DNA from: Bigelowiella natans CCMP2755
Taxonomy: Eukaryota; Cercozoa; Chlorarachniophyceae
DNA: 64,000 nucleotides
Direction: 5' to 3'
NCBI GenBank assembly: GCA_000320545.1
Contig: ADNK01000096.1
Coordinates: 1 to 64,000, forward strand
Shown: positions 22,264-33,200 of the stretch, piece by piece
How positions within the stretch are numbered: position 1 is the stretch's first letter
Layout of the letters: every line of letters starts with the position of its first letter
The notes under the pieces: model-generated
Told to the model about the DNA's origin: nothing
Databases searched by the model: none
Seen by the model: only the letters and a program-made list of their open reading frames with translations
Position numbers and translations under genes: made by a program

Positions 22264-23735
22264 TGTTATCATTATTATCTACAGACAGAAGAACTGCTAT
22301 GATTATCATCATCATTATCTATAGACAGAAGAACTGTTATCGTCATCAGCAACGTGATCGAGCATTCTTGTCTACATTTGCACCGCCCTTACATAGAGCT
22401 AGTACTTACCATAGCGTACATTTATTACCTGTTCCGCTGAAGACTGGATTACAGAAACAACGCCACGTGGGTCGTTAGCTCTGCACAATACATACACAAG
22501 AGCGGAGGACATCTATCATGCTATGCAGTCTTTGTTGCGTATGTCTTTGTTGTCACACATAGGAATAAGGTTGGCATGAACAAATGATTAGTCGTCCTTC
22601 TTCTTCACTACTTGCAAAGCTTTTCGGCGTAACGCGCAATATCTGTATATTCAACTGCCCAAACTTTCTTAGCTCCAGCCTAATGATTATGAAACTTTTT
22701 GACGGTACAGCACTACTTCTCTTTCATGAGAAGCGGCAACAAAAGTAGTCATCCAACAAAAAAACAACACACAACAACAACAACAACAACAACAACAACA
22801 CAACAACAACAACAACAACAACAACCTGTGCAGCCCATAAGCTAAGAATAGCTGTGCCTGCACCGACATCTAATACCTTCAAGTGGAAGAGAAGAAAAGG
22901 TGAGTGATACAAGAGAACAGTAGTAGGGATAATGTAGCGTGCTTCTCTTTGGGTGCGGAGATATCATAATACCATGGTAATATTACTATTCGATGTCTCT
23001 TCTCCTCCACTTCCTCGTTCCACTACTACTAATACTACTACTGCATGTTTGAACAACCATCTTCTCGTTTATGGCATTTTTCTGAGACATAATCCCACGG
23101 TAGTAAGCCTGCATACGCTGCTGGTCTTGAAGCATCTGTTGGCCGATATTAGTATCTTCCTCAGTAAAGGACAAGATCATCACTACTGCTACTGCTGCTG
23201 CTGCTGCTGTATATTGATCTTGAAAAATAGCCAAACTATTCACATATCACCCACCAAGCACCCAGTGAGTTTGGTGTATCAATAGTTACCTCCTTTTGAT
23301 GATAAAGATAAGCATACGACGAAAAGTATCCATCATAATCGCGCTATTCAAACAAGGGAGAAGCACAAGAAACATAATTAACAGGATGATGCTACAGCAA
23401 AGAAGGTGTTTGATAGATTGTCGGTGAGCATACGTATTGAAGAAAAGCTCACTAAATTTAGAATATATCACCATTCCGACGTTTTGTTCAATTAATCTGA
23501 GACTTGTCATAATCACTCTATAGAGTAAAAAATCGACCCCGGAAGGAAAACCAACAGATGAAAAGAATGCGGAAATCATCTATCGTCAACTTATAGATGA
23601 AATGAATGTGGACATCAATTATCACCTATAAGTACAACTTACTACTACTACTGCTACTGCTACTACCTGTTGCGCCTCCTTTGTCTCGGAAGAATTTGGT
23701 TGGAGCGCGTACTTCATCACCGGAGAGTCGTCCAT
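18924..23735 (-). CDS. Type I-like protein arginine N-methyltransferase (PRMT10-like)
   Basis: Exons recognised: 23735-23667 (MDDSPVMKYALQ start), about 23165-23058, 22876-22826, 22679-22612, 22480-22429, 22137-22092, 21855-21784, 21627-21577, about 21207-21133, 20793-20711, 20567-20518, 20165-20128, 19990-19921, 19745-19546, 19310-19266, 19103-19053, then an unresolved last exon. Motifs in order: QQMLQDQQRMQAYY helix; AdoMet motif I VLDVGAGTAILSLWAAQ; post-I VWAVEYTDIARYAEKL; double-E loop VSEWMGMFLLRESM with both Glu; LPSHAKMYWG; ETYGVDY and EQNEYYIRH; TGFAGWF; THW loop PTHWGQQYFPF; GDVVEGTMEM. It transfers methyl groups from AdoMet to arginines of histones or RNA-binding proteins. The FLLRES wording recalls plant PRMT10. 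An acidic stretch of about 30 residues lies between the FAGWF motif and LSTAP. One N-terminal exon (near 23450) and the last exon are uncertain. Confidence 0.88.
19338..19362. repeat. Purine (GGA)n tract in PRMT intron
   Basis: Plus-strand AGAGGAGGAGGAGGGGGAGG; on the transcribed (minus) strand it is the polypyrimidine tract just upstream of the acceptor at 19311. Confidence 0.7.
21446..21484. repeat. (AT)n microsatellite in PRMT intron
   Basis: About 38 bp of uninterrupted AT repeats. Confidence 0.95.
22232..22264. repeat. (ATC)n microsatellite in PRMT intron
   Basis: About ten ATC units, with shorter ATC runs on either side (22020-22060, 22298-22316). Confidence 0.9.
22770..22825. repeat. 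(CAA)n microsatellite in PRMT intron
   Basis: About 18 CAA units in two runs separated by one interruption. On the coding (minus) strand this is (GTT)n starting exactly at the donor of the exon encoding AdoMet motif I, so the donor GT is the first unit of the repeat. Confidence 0.95.
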
Positions 23736-25079
23736 TTCTAGACACGTTCACGGAAATGGGGGAGAATTAGGTGAGGATGAAGATGGAGAAACTATCATCA
23801 AGTTTTTAAGTATGTACAAATTGGTCAGGAGGGGGAGGAGGAGGAGGAGGAGAGGAATACATATGCATGAGATGAATAATAACGTGGATTTAAATTATCA
23901 ATATACATTGAGATACGAGAGCATATTTTCTAGTAAATGACCAGCTTGGCCTTCAGATTCTTTAGATGAAGCAGAAACGGCCAGGCGCCAGCTCCCGCCC
24001 TTTTATGAGAGGTGGAAAGGACACAATAAATACTTTAAATCCACTCAAACACCTAGGAAACAAAACTTAAGGATTCAACATACGCTAAAAGTAGGAACCT
24101 TAAGCATTCTACTGTTGCCCCGTGCCCCTTTTCTCTTTACAACACGGTCAATAACGAGCTCTCCTGACGGCAATGGTAAGGAAGTGCAGGCAGCCCGTTG
24201 GCTGCTTCGAGGGATGAGAGGAGTAGGATTAGAAGCATCTCGGTTTCTGGCCATTGCAGTCATCGATGTGATAGATGAGGAAGACAGTATCATCCTAAGA
24301 TCCAAGTCCGGCTCGCCATTCTAAGCAGATAGTCAGGAAACAAACATTATGAGACTACTCTTGAAGTTTATCTAAAAACGGGTGCAGCATAAGAGTGGTG
24401 TGTAGACGCACTAATATCTCGCTACATCGATTGTTGAAATACCAAAATTCGGAGTGTTAGGATGAGGAGCCCTAGTCCAAGGCCATGCCAAGGGCATCTT
24501 CTTCTGGTCATCCCCCCCTACTATTGTTATTGTTATTCCAGGAGAGCGTGTTGCTTGCTGAGATCGATGCAAAACCCAGGAAAACTGTTCAAATGTGGAA
24601 TAAATGACCTGCGTTTTTAGGAAAACAACGAGAGACCGAATGTGGTGCTAATTGCCCGGTTTTTTTACGGGGAACGCCTGCCACTGTGCAATTTGAATGA
24701 GCGTTCTCCGCTTGGCATCCATCGGAGGGCTCGTGGCCTGTTGCTACAGCCTGCGGATGTGAAAAACAAACCCTCCATTTCCTTTGTTGCGGCACGCTGA
24801 CTGGGGAGGGCATGGAGGAGTCAGCACACACGATGATCCTTTCAGATCCTCTCTTGGGGTCACTTTGTTCGTTCACTCTTTCTTTCAACGCACGCCGAGC
24901 ATGTGCAATCACCTTGCTGACATTGCACAGATTGGGGGAGGTGGAACTGAGCACTCCCGCTTCTGATGATCCTTTCGGCCGCTGACCATTGGAAATGCTT
25001 CATCATTCACACAATCATTCATTTTGGAAATGTTTGAAAGGGTCACTGCGCTTGCAGCAGGTTTGGAGGTCGTGGTGGA

Positions 25080-25272
25080 TCAATGAACAACAAACAATGA
25101 ACAAAAGCGTTGATCAAAATCCACATGCGCAAGAACCACATGGGACACAGGCATTTGCATGCAGCAGAGCCTCAACAACAATCGTTGCAAGGACTTGTCA
25201 GCACCCTGTTGGTGATGAAACACAAAAAACTGTCCAACAACCCATCAGGGGCTCCAAAAAAGCCGCGTGAAG
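25080..25272 (-). mobile_element. SINE-like element, copy 10 (long form)
   Basis: Heptamer-like tract CAATGAACAACAAACAATGA, GCGTTGATCAAAATCCACAT, GCGCAAGAACCACATGGG, CAGGCATTTGCATGCAGCAG, AGCCTCAACAACAATCGTTG, AAGGACTTGTCAGCACCCTG, then the extension CAACCCATCAGGGGCTCC and AAAAAAGCCGCGTGA shared with copy 9. It is the best evidence that the family is dispersed, about 16 kb from the main cluster. Confidence 0.75.
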
Positions 25273-25961
25273 AGATGAAGTTGCCATGGGCTACCCATCT
25301 GAAGCGCCGGATTCGGAACAAGGGATGAAGTTGCCATGGATGCTGTTTGTTGGTGTGGTCAGGATGTGGATCACACCAATGAGTCAACTGAGATCGACCA
25401 GTCGAACAAACAACAAGACGAAGCAAGCCAGCAAGACGCTGAAGGCAGCAACCTGTTCGGTGCAACTTGCAACACCAGGACACTCAACTTGCAATTGAAT
25501 CGAGTGGTGGCTGCAATCATGCAATCCAGCAATGATCCTTTCAAATCCTTCAATGGAATCACTTCGTCCATTCGTTCACTTGGTCGCAAGGTGTGCGATC
25601 GTGCGCGCGCTAGCGCGTGCACCAGCGCAAGTCTAGCAGTGCTGTTGTGTGCGTGCAAATGCATGACACTCTGTTCACACTCAGCACTGTCATGGACACG
25701 CAATCACTTCAGCTAGCCAGCACTGACCAGCTGACAGAATGCTAGAATGGACAAAGTTCATGTCACATCTAGACATGCACACAAGCAACACATCTGACAT
25801 CATTCATCATTTTGGTTGTTCACACGCGGCCACGCGTGCTGTGGCATCATCGCATGATGACCCACGTTCCACTCTAGCACTCATCTCTAGATCTAGGCCA
25901 TGCGCGCATGCACCACATCACTTTTGCATGCTGTGTGATCTGTCGTTCATCATGTTCTGAA

Positions 25962-25992
25962 CATGCATGACATGCTAGCATGCTAGCATGCA
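25962..25992. repeat. GCATGCTAGCATGC palindrome, extended
   Basis: CATGCTAGCATGCTAGCATG: two overlapping copies of the palindrome. Surrounding sequence (25590-26100) is rich in CTAG and CATG words. Confidence 0.6.
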
Positions 25993-26707
25993 CAAGTTCT
26001 AGATGTTGTCATTGCGTAGATTGTCACCAGCAGTTTAGCAGTGCCAATCTAGTCAATCTGAGAGCAAGAGACATCACGTGTCTAGATGTCTAGCAAGCAC
26101 TCAACGAAGTGGACGTTGAACTTTGAACTTCGTTGTCAAATTCATCAACACACAAACGATGATGGAAAATGCAAAAGCATCTACATGCTGTGTGCAGTTC
26201 TCAAAAAACATGTGCATGTGTGCCCTGAGGGCGCAAGATGGACATACTCGCGCTACGTACAGATGTGTGTGAACATTTACGTGATTTGGATGTTGCTTCA
26301 CTTGATTTTCATTAGGGAGAGTAAAAGGAGAGCAGCTGTGGCTCATAAGCTTGCTGTAATAATTTTTGAACAATCGATGATATTGTTAGATCGCTATCTA
26401 ATTGGAATGTATGTTACATCGCCACAATCAGACAAGACACCCTTCTTTTTGTTCAAGAACAATCTGCCAATTTTGTACATCATTGTTCGTTTTGTTTAGT
26501 CTATCGTGCAGAAAAAGGCCTTCATGTGTTACGATGAGGTGACTTTGGTTTTTTAGAAGACATGCAGCGAGGTGGTGGACTAGTTAGTAACCGAGGTAGG
26601 CATTTAGAAGGTCCTTTTGTTGACATTTTAACTTCAGGAACTGTTTTCGCCTGGTTAACAAAACAATTTATGAATTAAGATGCATGATTGAACTTTTTTG
26701 TAACTTA

Positions 26708-28073
26708 TTACCCTCTGTCTCTTTGGACTATCTTGCACCAAAGATCTTTGGCTAGGCAGGGAGGGCAAACTTGTACTATGAGTTCGTCCCATTTTACTTT
26801 CTGTTTCCATTTAAGTATGTCTTAGGCGTTGCTATGCTATATCATTGTTTACTTACCAACTAAATCCCGCTTTTCGCTTCTCAACAACTTACAAAGACGC
26901 TTACGAGGTCCTAGTTTTGGTACAAAGTATCTTAATTCTTCCTCTGAGAGTGATCCATCAATCAAATCGGAGGCCTGAACATAAGATAGATTACTTAGTT
27001 TTTCAAAAAAAAAATGAAAAACTTACCGTTAAACCCTCTTTCAGAAGTCCTTGCAAAATATTCTCTCTATCCAAAGTGAACCCAGCTCTGATTAATATGT
27101 CCTCCAAATCGATTTTACATTCCAGGTTTTTGTGATTTATGTACATCTGAGCAACATTATGCTTAGATATATTTTCTGAAATAGTTATTCTCCACCTTCT
27201 TTTTGTTCTCCAATGCCTCAGATAGCTTCTTTGCCACATACTCAGCATGCTGACATGAAGTTGATGTAAGTGAAAGTAGTCATTGAAAGTTTCAAATTTG
27301 TTCAAAGCTACACCTTGGGATATTTTGCAAAACTTTGTCTATCTTCTTTAAACTCTTCTACCAACTCGATTGCAATCTATGAAAAGAACAAAACTTATTT
27401 ACGAAACAAATCATTAACTCAAACTTTATATTTCATCAGTACCCTTGTGCAGCTATCTTTTGCAAAATTGAATTCGAAATGTATTTGCTGTGAGATTCAA
27501 GAATCAGCACTAGAGTTATTTACTAGTCACTTCCATATCTGTATGTATTCTGTTTTTACTTTCTTGATTCGATTTTCTTTGAGACAAACCATTACTTTCA
27601 CCACACTAACTCCTAAATCCGATTCTTCAACCTACATTTTACACATACATCACGATCAGTTGTGTAATTGAACTTTCATAAAAAGTATGGAATGAATATT
27701 TTGCGAGTACGACCATAATCTCCAAAACTTCAAATGACTCGAGCCAAAATGCTTTTGTTGAAATTCTTGCAAAAGAGCGGCGACGAGTACAAGGATTGAA
27801 ATTCGCCACTCTCGGGGGTGTACTCGAAACTCCCCCCAAGCCAAAGATTTTAGCCTTCGGAGTCAAACATGTTTGGGTTGAAGGTTCATTTTTTGATTTC
27901 TTACCAGCATTCTCGTCACTAATGGAGATCAAAAGAGACGGCCAACTTTTCTGCGAAATTTACAACTTTCAGAATGTGCGTGTACTTCATGTGTTAACTT
28001 GATGTTTATGATAATGTTTCATTATTCCGGCCGGCATAGCAAAAACCTTCATGTCTTGATAGTGCTGACTCAT
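26708..28073 (-). CDS. WNK/OSR1-type CCT-domain protein with SAM-like C-terminus, no kinase domain
   Basis: Nine exons close in phase (282 aa): 28073-28047, 27950-27714, 27631-27560, 27487-27443, 27376-27314, 27249-27196, 27146-27027, 26974-26857, 26820-26708. Residues about 10-88 are basic and Ser/Thr-rich. Then comes a conserved-C-terminal (CCT) fold like that of WNK and OSR1/SPAK kinases: VSVVKVMVCLKENRIKK, IHFEFNFAKDSCTRIAIELV, EEFKED, and an EYVAKKLSEALE helix. A second helical segment has LEDILIRAGFTLDRENILQG, TASDLIDGSLSEEELRYF and LGPRKRLCKLL, the helix/LG-x-R-x-K pattern of SAM domains. CCT domains bind RFxV/I peptides, so this may be a stand-alone adaptor in WNK-like signalling (inference). 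The last intron is only 36 nt; if retained, the protein stops at DLVGK. Confidence 0.72.
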
Positions 28074-28857
28074 GGTGGAATGACAGCTTCGTAACTTGAT
28101 AGAATTCAGGCTGCTTATGCCATGAATATTGTCCACAGTGAGAAATCAAAAGGCTAGAGTTTTCGTGTAGGGGCCTCGATTACGATGTTAGAAGGCCCTC
28201 ATTCGTTGATGTAGTTTGTTCGCCATCGCTTGGTTCGTTCGTTTTTGTGTCCTTAAAACTAAGTTCTAAGCGAGAGATTGACTCGTGCGACAAGACAGAC
28301 CTTTTGGAATGGCAATGCCAAATTGGATTATTGTTGAGTTTAGGTGGAAAAACACGGAAAACATCCAGTGTATTAAGTGTGGCCAGTTGCCCAGCTCGCT
28401 CTCGGAGTCCTATCTTGACATTTTTGGTATCCTTTCATAGATCCGGGACGTTTCAAGGTTGCGTCAAGCTCTCATTACGTGTAAGCACCGCTCCTGGTGC
28501 GATCCAATTTGCGGCTCGGATCATGCATCAATCTGCCAATCTTCGTTCAAAGATCAAGCGGGGAAAGCATCACACAAGCTCACTTGTTCGTTCAAACACC
28601 GCAACTTTTGTCACCATGGGCGACCATCGCATCAGTTCAGCACAACAGCACTGTGACGGAGAGCGCAGCCTTCGCAGCGTGCGAACTGTGCGATGCTCGC
28701 CCCGTTGTGCAGGTTTTGCAAACACACGCTGGCACGCACCATGCGCGTGCCATGGTTTTTCACCAAGGAGCCGAAAACGAAGTGTGAAATGAGCACACTG
28801 CCAATGCTAGCAATGGTGAGTGAGCAATGTGACGAGCGTGATTTCTCCACTTTCTCG

Positions 28858-28884
28858 CATGCTGGCATGCTAGCATGCTGCACA
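28858..28884. repeat. GCATGC/CTAG palindromic repeat
   Basis: CATGCTGGCATGCTAGCATG, close to the motifs at 13759 and 25962. Confidence 0.55.
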
Positions 28885-28919
28885 TGACGAACAAGTGCGC
28901 ATGTTTGGATCGTTTTTCC

Positions 28920-28956
28920 AGAGCATGCTGGCATGTTGGCATGTTGGCATGCTGCG
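28920..28956. repeat. Tandem GCATGTTGGCATG repeat
   Basis: Three consecutive variants of the 10-bp unit GCATGTTGGC within a palindromic context. Confidence 0.6.
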
Positions 28957-29390
28957 AGCACATCTGCATCACGGATGCAAATTTGTGACAAAGAAGACTC
29001 ATTGGTGCATGTTCTCAGGACAATCGCATCGTCACACAACATGGAGAATGCATTGTTTTTTCACTTGTGATTTTCAATTGAACACCAATTCCATGGAGAA
29101 AACAATGTTGCAAAATCAAAATTCATTGACAAAGAAACTCCGTGATTTGTGGCTGTTGTTCTTTTTCTCTCCTTCAATCTTAAATTCCTTAACTTTCCCT
29201 ATCACCATTCGCATTTCGCCCGATTGCTTTACTTTTACTCTTTCTTGACATTAAAAAATATTTCACGGGCATGAAAGGAATCTCAGTCGAAAGGAGTTAG
29301 GATTGAGACACTCAGAAAATGAATATTACAAAATCGGAAATATAGGTACAAATATAAAACATTTATGTGTGTATGCGCGCGCGCGTGTTT

Positions 29391-29429
<39 letters not shown>
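29391..29429. repeat. (GA)n microsatellite
   Basis: About 19 GA units directly after a short GCGC run. Confidence 0.95.
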
Positions 29430-29432
<3 letters not shown>

Positions 29433-29643
29433 GAAATACCATCCGCTCAAGATTAGGCTACTTTCCATTCCATCATGATCTATAATAATGACAAGTATTA
29501 AAACCGCCCTCTACACCAACATAAGCAGTGAACCAAACTATTATGAGATTCCGAAAATGTATATTGCAAACACGTTTAGGCAAAACCTAGACACGTATGC
29601 TCACACTCTCGCACGCGCGCAGTTATGTAAAACTTTCGATATT

Positions 29644-30889
29644 TTATTGAATGTACCCCTCTTGCTGGTGGTCAATTTCAAATCTGCTGTGATGCTGTCG
29701 CTTGGCTTTTTCATCAAGATGCAGACATTTATTGTTCAGCGAGAACCCTCTGCTGATAAATGATTCCGAGAAGCGGGAGGACGAAGAAGAGGACGATGTA
29801 ATCGTGCTTGCTGTTGGCGTAGTGCGCCGCTTCTCCGGTGCATAGTGAGAGGTCGAAGAGGCCACTGGTTTCTTCCGTAGTACCCCAACACAACTAAAAA
29901 TACTGCCTGTGCTGCTTCTTGAGCTGCCTGTAGAAGAGTAGTGAAATTAACACCGAAGCACAGAACGGCTTGCAGCTGCTTCAGATAGATGGAAAATGAC
30001 ATCATGCGGACAGTGTTGGTGGGCTCATGGTGTTCCACGCGGCAGTAGGATTTATTCGCAGAAATTGAATGATGTACAGACAGCATTGTTGGTCGCACGT
30101 GCTAAATAAAACGGGTGGCGAAACTTGAATCACCTTGTTTCTTCTTCACGACTTTCTTTCTCATTCTTCTTCTTCTTCTCCTATTTGCTTGTGACACTGC
30201 TGGCGACTCTTTTCCCGGTCCACTACTATTTTTATCGTACAGCCTACAACAGCAACATACAACAATATCAAAGACATGCGCCCCCCCCCCTAAATCTCCT
30301 CTGGCACACTACCCGCTGAAAGACATCACTACGATATTACCTCGATATATCAGCCTCCCAATTAACTACTAATACTAATACTACTTATGGTGACAATAGT
30401 TAAAACTGTTGCTGCTCGGGCACTCACCAAGTTGTTCTAGCATTATCCAATTGGCTAGTGGGGGATGGGCTAGTTGGGGGGAGCGACCCTGATAGTTTCC
30501 AACATGCATAGAAACATACACGTAAAATTATTATGGCAATAGACTGCACGATGACGTGTTTTGGGGTTGTTGGATAGGGGCGTATGAACTGCTACAGGAT
30601 GATGAAGAATGACGGCAATAACGATCAATGTTGTGACAGGGTTTTACCATACTCACAAATTATTTATTCTAGATGATACGGCTGTTGTGATCATGATGAT
30701 ATAAATGAGGATGATGATGATGGTTATCCTTTTTTTTACATTTTACATTTTGCTTGCTAAAAATGCGCTGCATCTACCTAAAAGATCATCGGCGGCGTCC
30801 CCTGCAAACGTATACAAAACACCATAAAGATAAACCTCATCAACAGATACAGTCAGTGACCTGCGTTTCCCTCATCAGCATACCATCAT

Positions 30890-30921
<32 letters not shown>

Positions 30922-32439
30922 GCATAGAAATACTACCGAACAGAGCCCTATCTAACTCGGAGGGCCGTTCAATTGAAGGTGATGATAATAATGATGATGT
31001 CGGATTCTTCGGAGCCTTATTCTTCTTTTCCTCCTTAGCTTGTAGATATGTCTTGGAATTGCTGTGTAATAACGTGGTGTGGATGTCGTAGGCTTCAATT
31101 GACCTATGTTTTGTGAGCGAATCATCACTATCTCACGTTTCCGCAAAACCATAAATACAACATATAAATAATTATTAATATGTATTACATATTACCCAAA
31201 TGCACCAAATTCGTTCTTTTTGGTGGTGGATGAAACAGCTCCGCCTTCCTTGACGATCTTAAATATAACGAAATAAAAGTGTTTGCATTGCAGGGAAGTA
31301 ACACCCGGTGGTAAAACGCAGCCTGCATTATCGTCCTCATCATGGTCATTACCAACCGCATCATGTTTATCAATGTCGCATCATCTTATATTCAACATAT
31401 TGCTGCTTCTGCTTCTGCTTCTACTATTAAATGGTGTTGTTTTGTACGTCATTGTCCTTGTCGAGCTTGGTCGGAGGTGCCAGCTCATTTGGTTGCGTTG
31501 GTTCCGTCTTTGGCGTTGATATCAACGTCAGCGGCTCGATAAGAGGGACATGCACTGGAACCTATAAGCAGCAGCATCAATATACCACAACGTCACTGAT
31601 TATTTATTCAAACAGGATCATATCACTCGCCATGCGATGGCGTTGGTATATGACAATTAAATTCCCTCAGTTGAGATTTAAATAAACATGGTAGAATACC
31701 ACGTAACGCCAGCGACAATATTTATGATTATGATTATGATTATGATTCGTGATTATGATTTATGATTATAATAATGATTTATGATTATAATAATGATTTA
31801 TGGTTTATAACTTATGGTTATGATGATACGCCACCTTTTTTGTCTCAACTTTCGTTCGTTGACGCTGGACGTCCATCGCACTTGTTTCGACAACCTTCTT
31901 TACTATCTTGAACATTTTTACTGATCCAATCCCCTTTCCTCCCAGCTTCGTGGGCAACGTGTTTACTTTGATGCCGTCCTCCTCCCACATTCGTCTCGCG
32001 AGCTTGAGGTCCTTAACCACGTGGGTGTTACTTAATGTCACCTGTGGCGATCATCATGAAGAAGAAGAAGAAGAAGAAGAAGAAGACGAAGATTGAGAAT
32101 AAAAGGGTGATGATGATGTTAATGATGGTACTAATAGATGATGATAGGGAATGAAATGGTGATGCGGTGGTTGTATTAAACGTGATCGGTTATAGCAGCA
32201 GCAGCAGCAGCAGCTACTCGTTTCTACTAAGGAGTCTCAAACGAATGTATTATTACTTTAATGTCTTTTCAGCACTCACTTTGGCTACAACTATGTATGG
32301 CAAGTGTTGATACTACTACTGTGTAAAAATCGTAGCCGTCGTCTCGGTTCGCTAGTTTTAGTTGTGACTACTATTGTCATAGACGACGACGACATAAACA
32401 CGACAACGACGACATCCTACTCATTCTCTATTTCACTAT

Positions 32440-32473
<34 letters not shown>

Positions 32474-32549
32474 GCTACTCCTACCGGATCCAGCCACCAC
32501 TTTGCTACTGACCATACCTTTCATTGTTATTATTAGTGAGTAATGATTA

Positions 32550-32580
<31 letters not shown>

Positions 32581-32714
32581 GTTAAATGGAGGAGAACGAG
32601 GAGGAGGAGGAGGAGGAGGAGCGGATTAATTACTAACAGCCTATCCATATGCAGTTTCAGCAAGTCAAATAAAATCACTCTACATTCTCCCTCCCTTTTC
32701 ATCGCATATATACT

Positions 32715-32759
<45 letters not shown>

Positions 32760-33133
32760 CATGTATTTGCTGCTAATTACTTACCATATAAAACACCCTC
32801 GATGGATTCACGAGATACACTTTGAGCAACGTCTCCGGAAAGTACTTGAGGCCGACTTCCATAATACCCTTTACGACGTCCTTGTGTTTGTAAAACGTGT
32901 ACAGCGAGATCCCATCCAAGTCCATTATGAATATGTTCTTTCGCACTCTGCGCTCTGCGACCTTGGATATCCGATGTTTCAGGTACGCCGAAGCCAATAG
33001 TTTGCCTGGAAATGATGGTGGTGATGATGATGATGATAGTCGCGATGATGTAATCAGAGATTAACGAGGTAGGAGCATAATGATAATGAATAATGACAAT
33101 GTGATTCAGCTCGTGTGGTTCGGACGTTCTTTA

Positions 33134-33200
<67 letters not shown>

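Larger units (their letters stand above)
23736..26707. other. Intergenic region with a second repeat block
   Basis: 23736-24590 is AT-rich with one open region (24075-24324, both strands) that I cannot link to a gene. 24590-26260 is a repeat block with SINE-like copy 10 and CATG/CTAG palindromes. 26260-26700 shows no supported exon. Confidence 0.45.
28074..29643. other. Intergenic region with a third repeat block
   Basis: 28270-29110 shares the CATG/CTAG palindromes and GTTCGTTC-type words of the 13 kb and 25 kb blocks. 29110-29640 is plain AT-rich sequence with a (GA)n run. No exon chain seen. Confidence 0.45.

Noticed and set aside
22687-22912. Frames with poly-Val, poly-Leu and poly-Cys
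   Set aside because: Produced by the (CAA)n microsatellite next to the PRMT motif I exon; only the VLDVGAGTAILSLWAAQ part is exon.
24075-24324. Open region on both strands with coding-like composition
   Set aside because: I could not connect it by splicing to the PRMT gene or any other gene, and no domain is visible.
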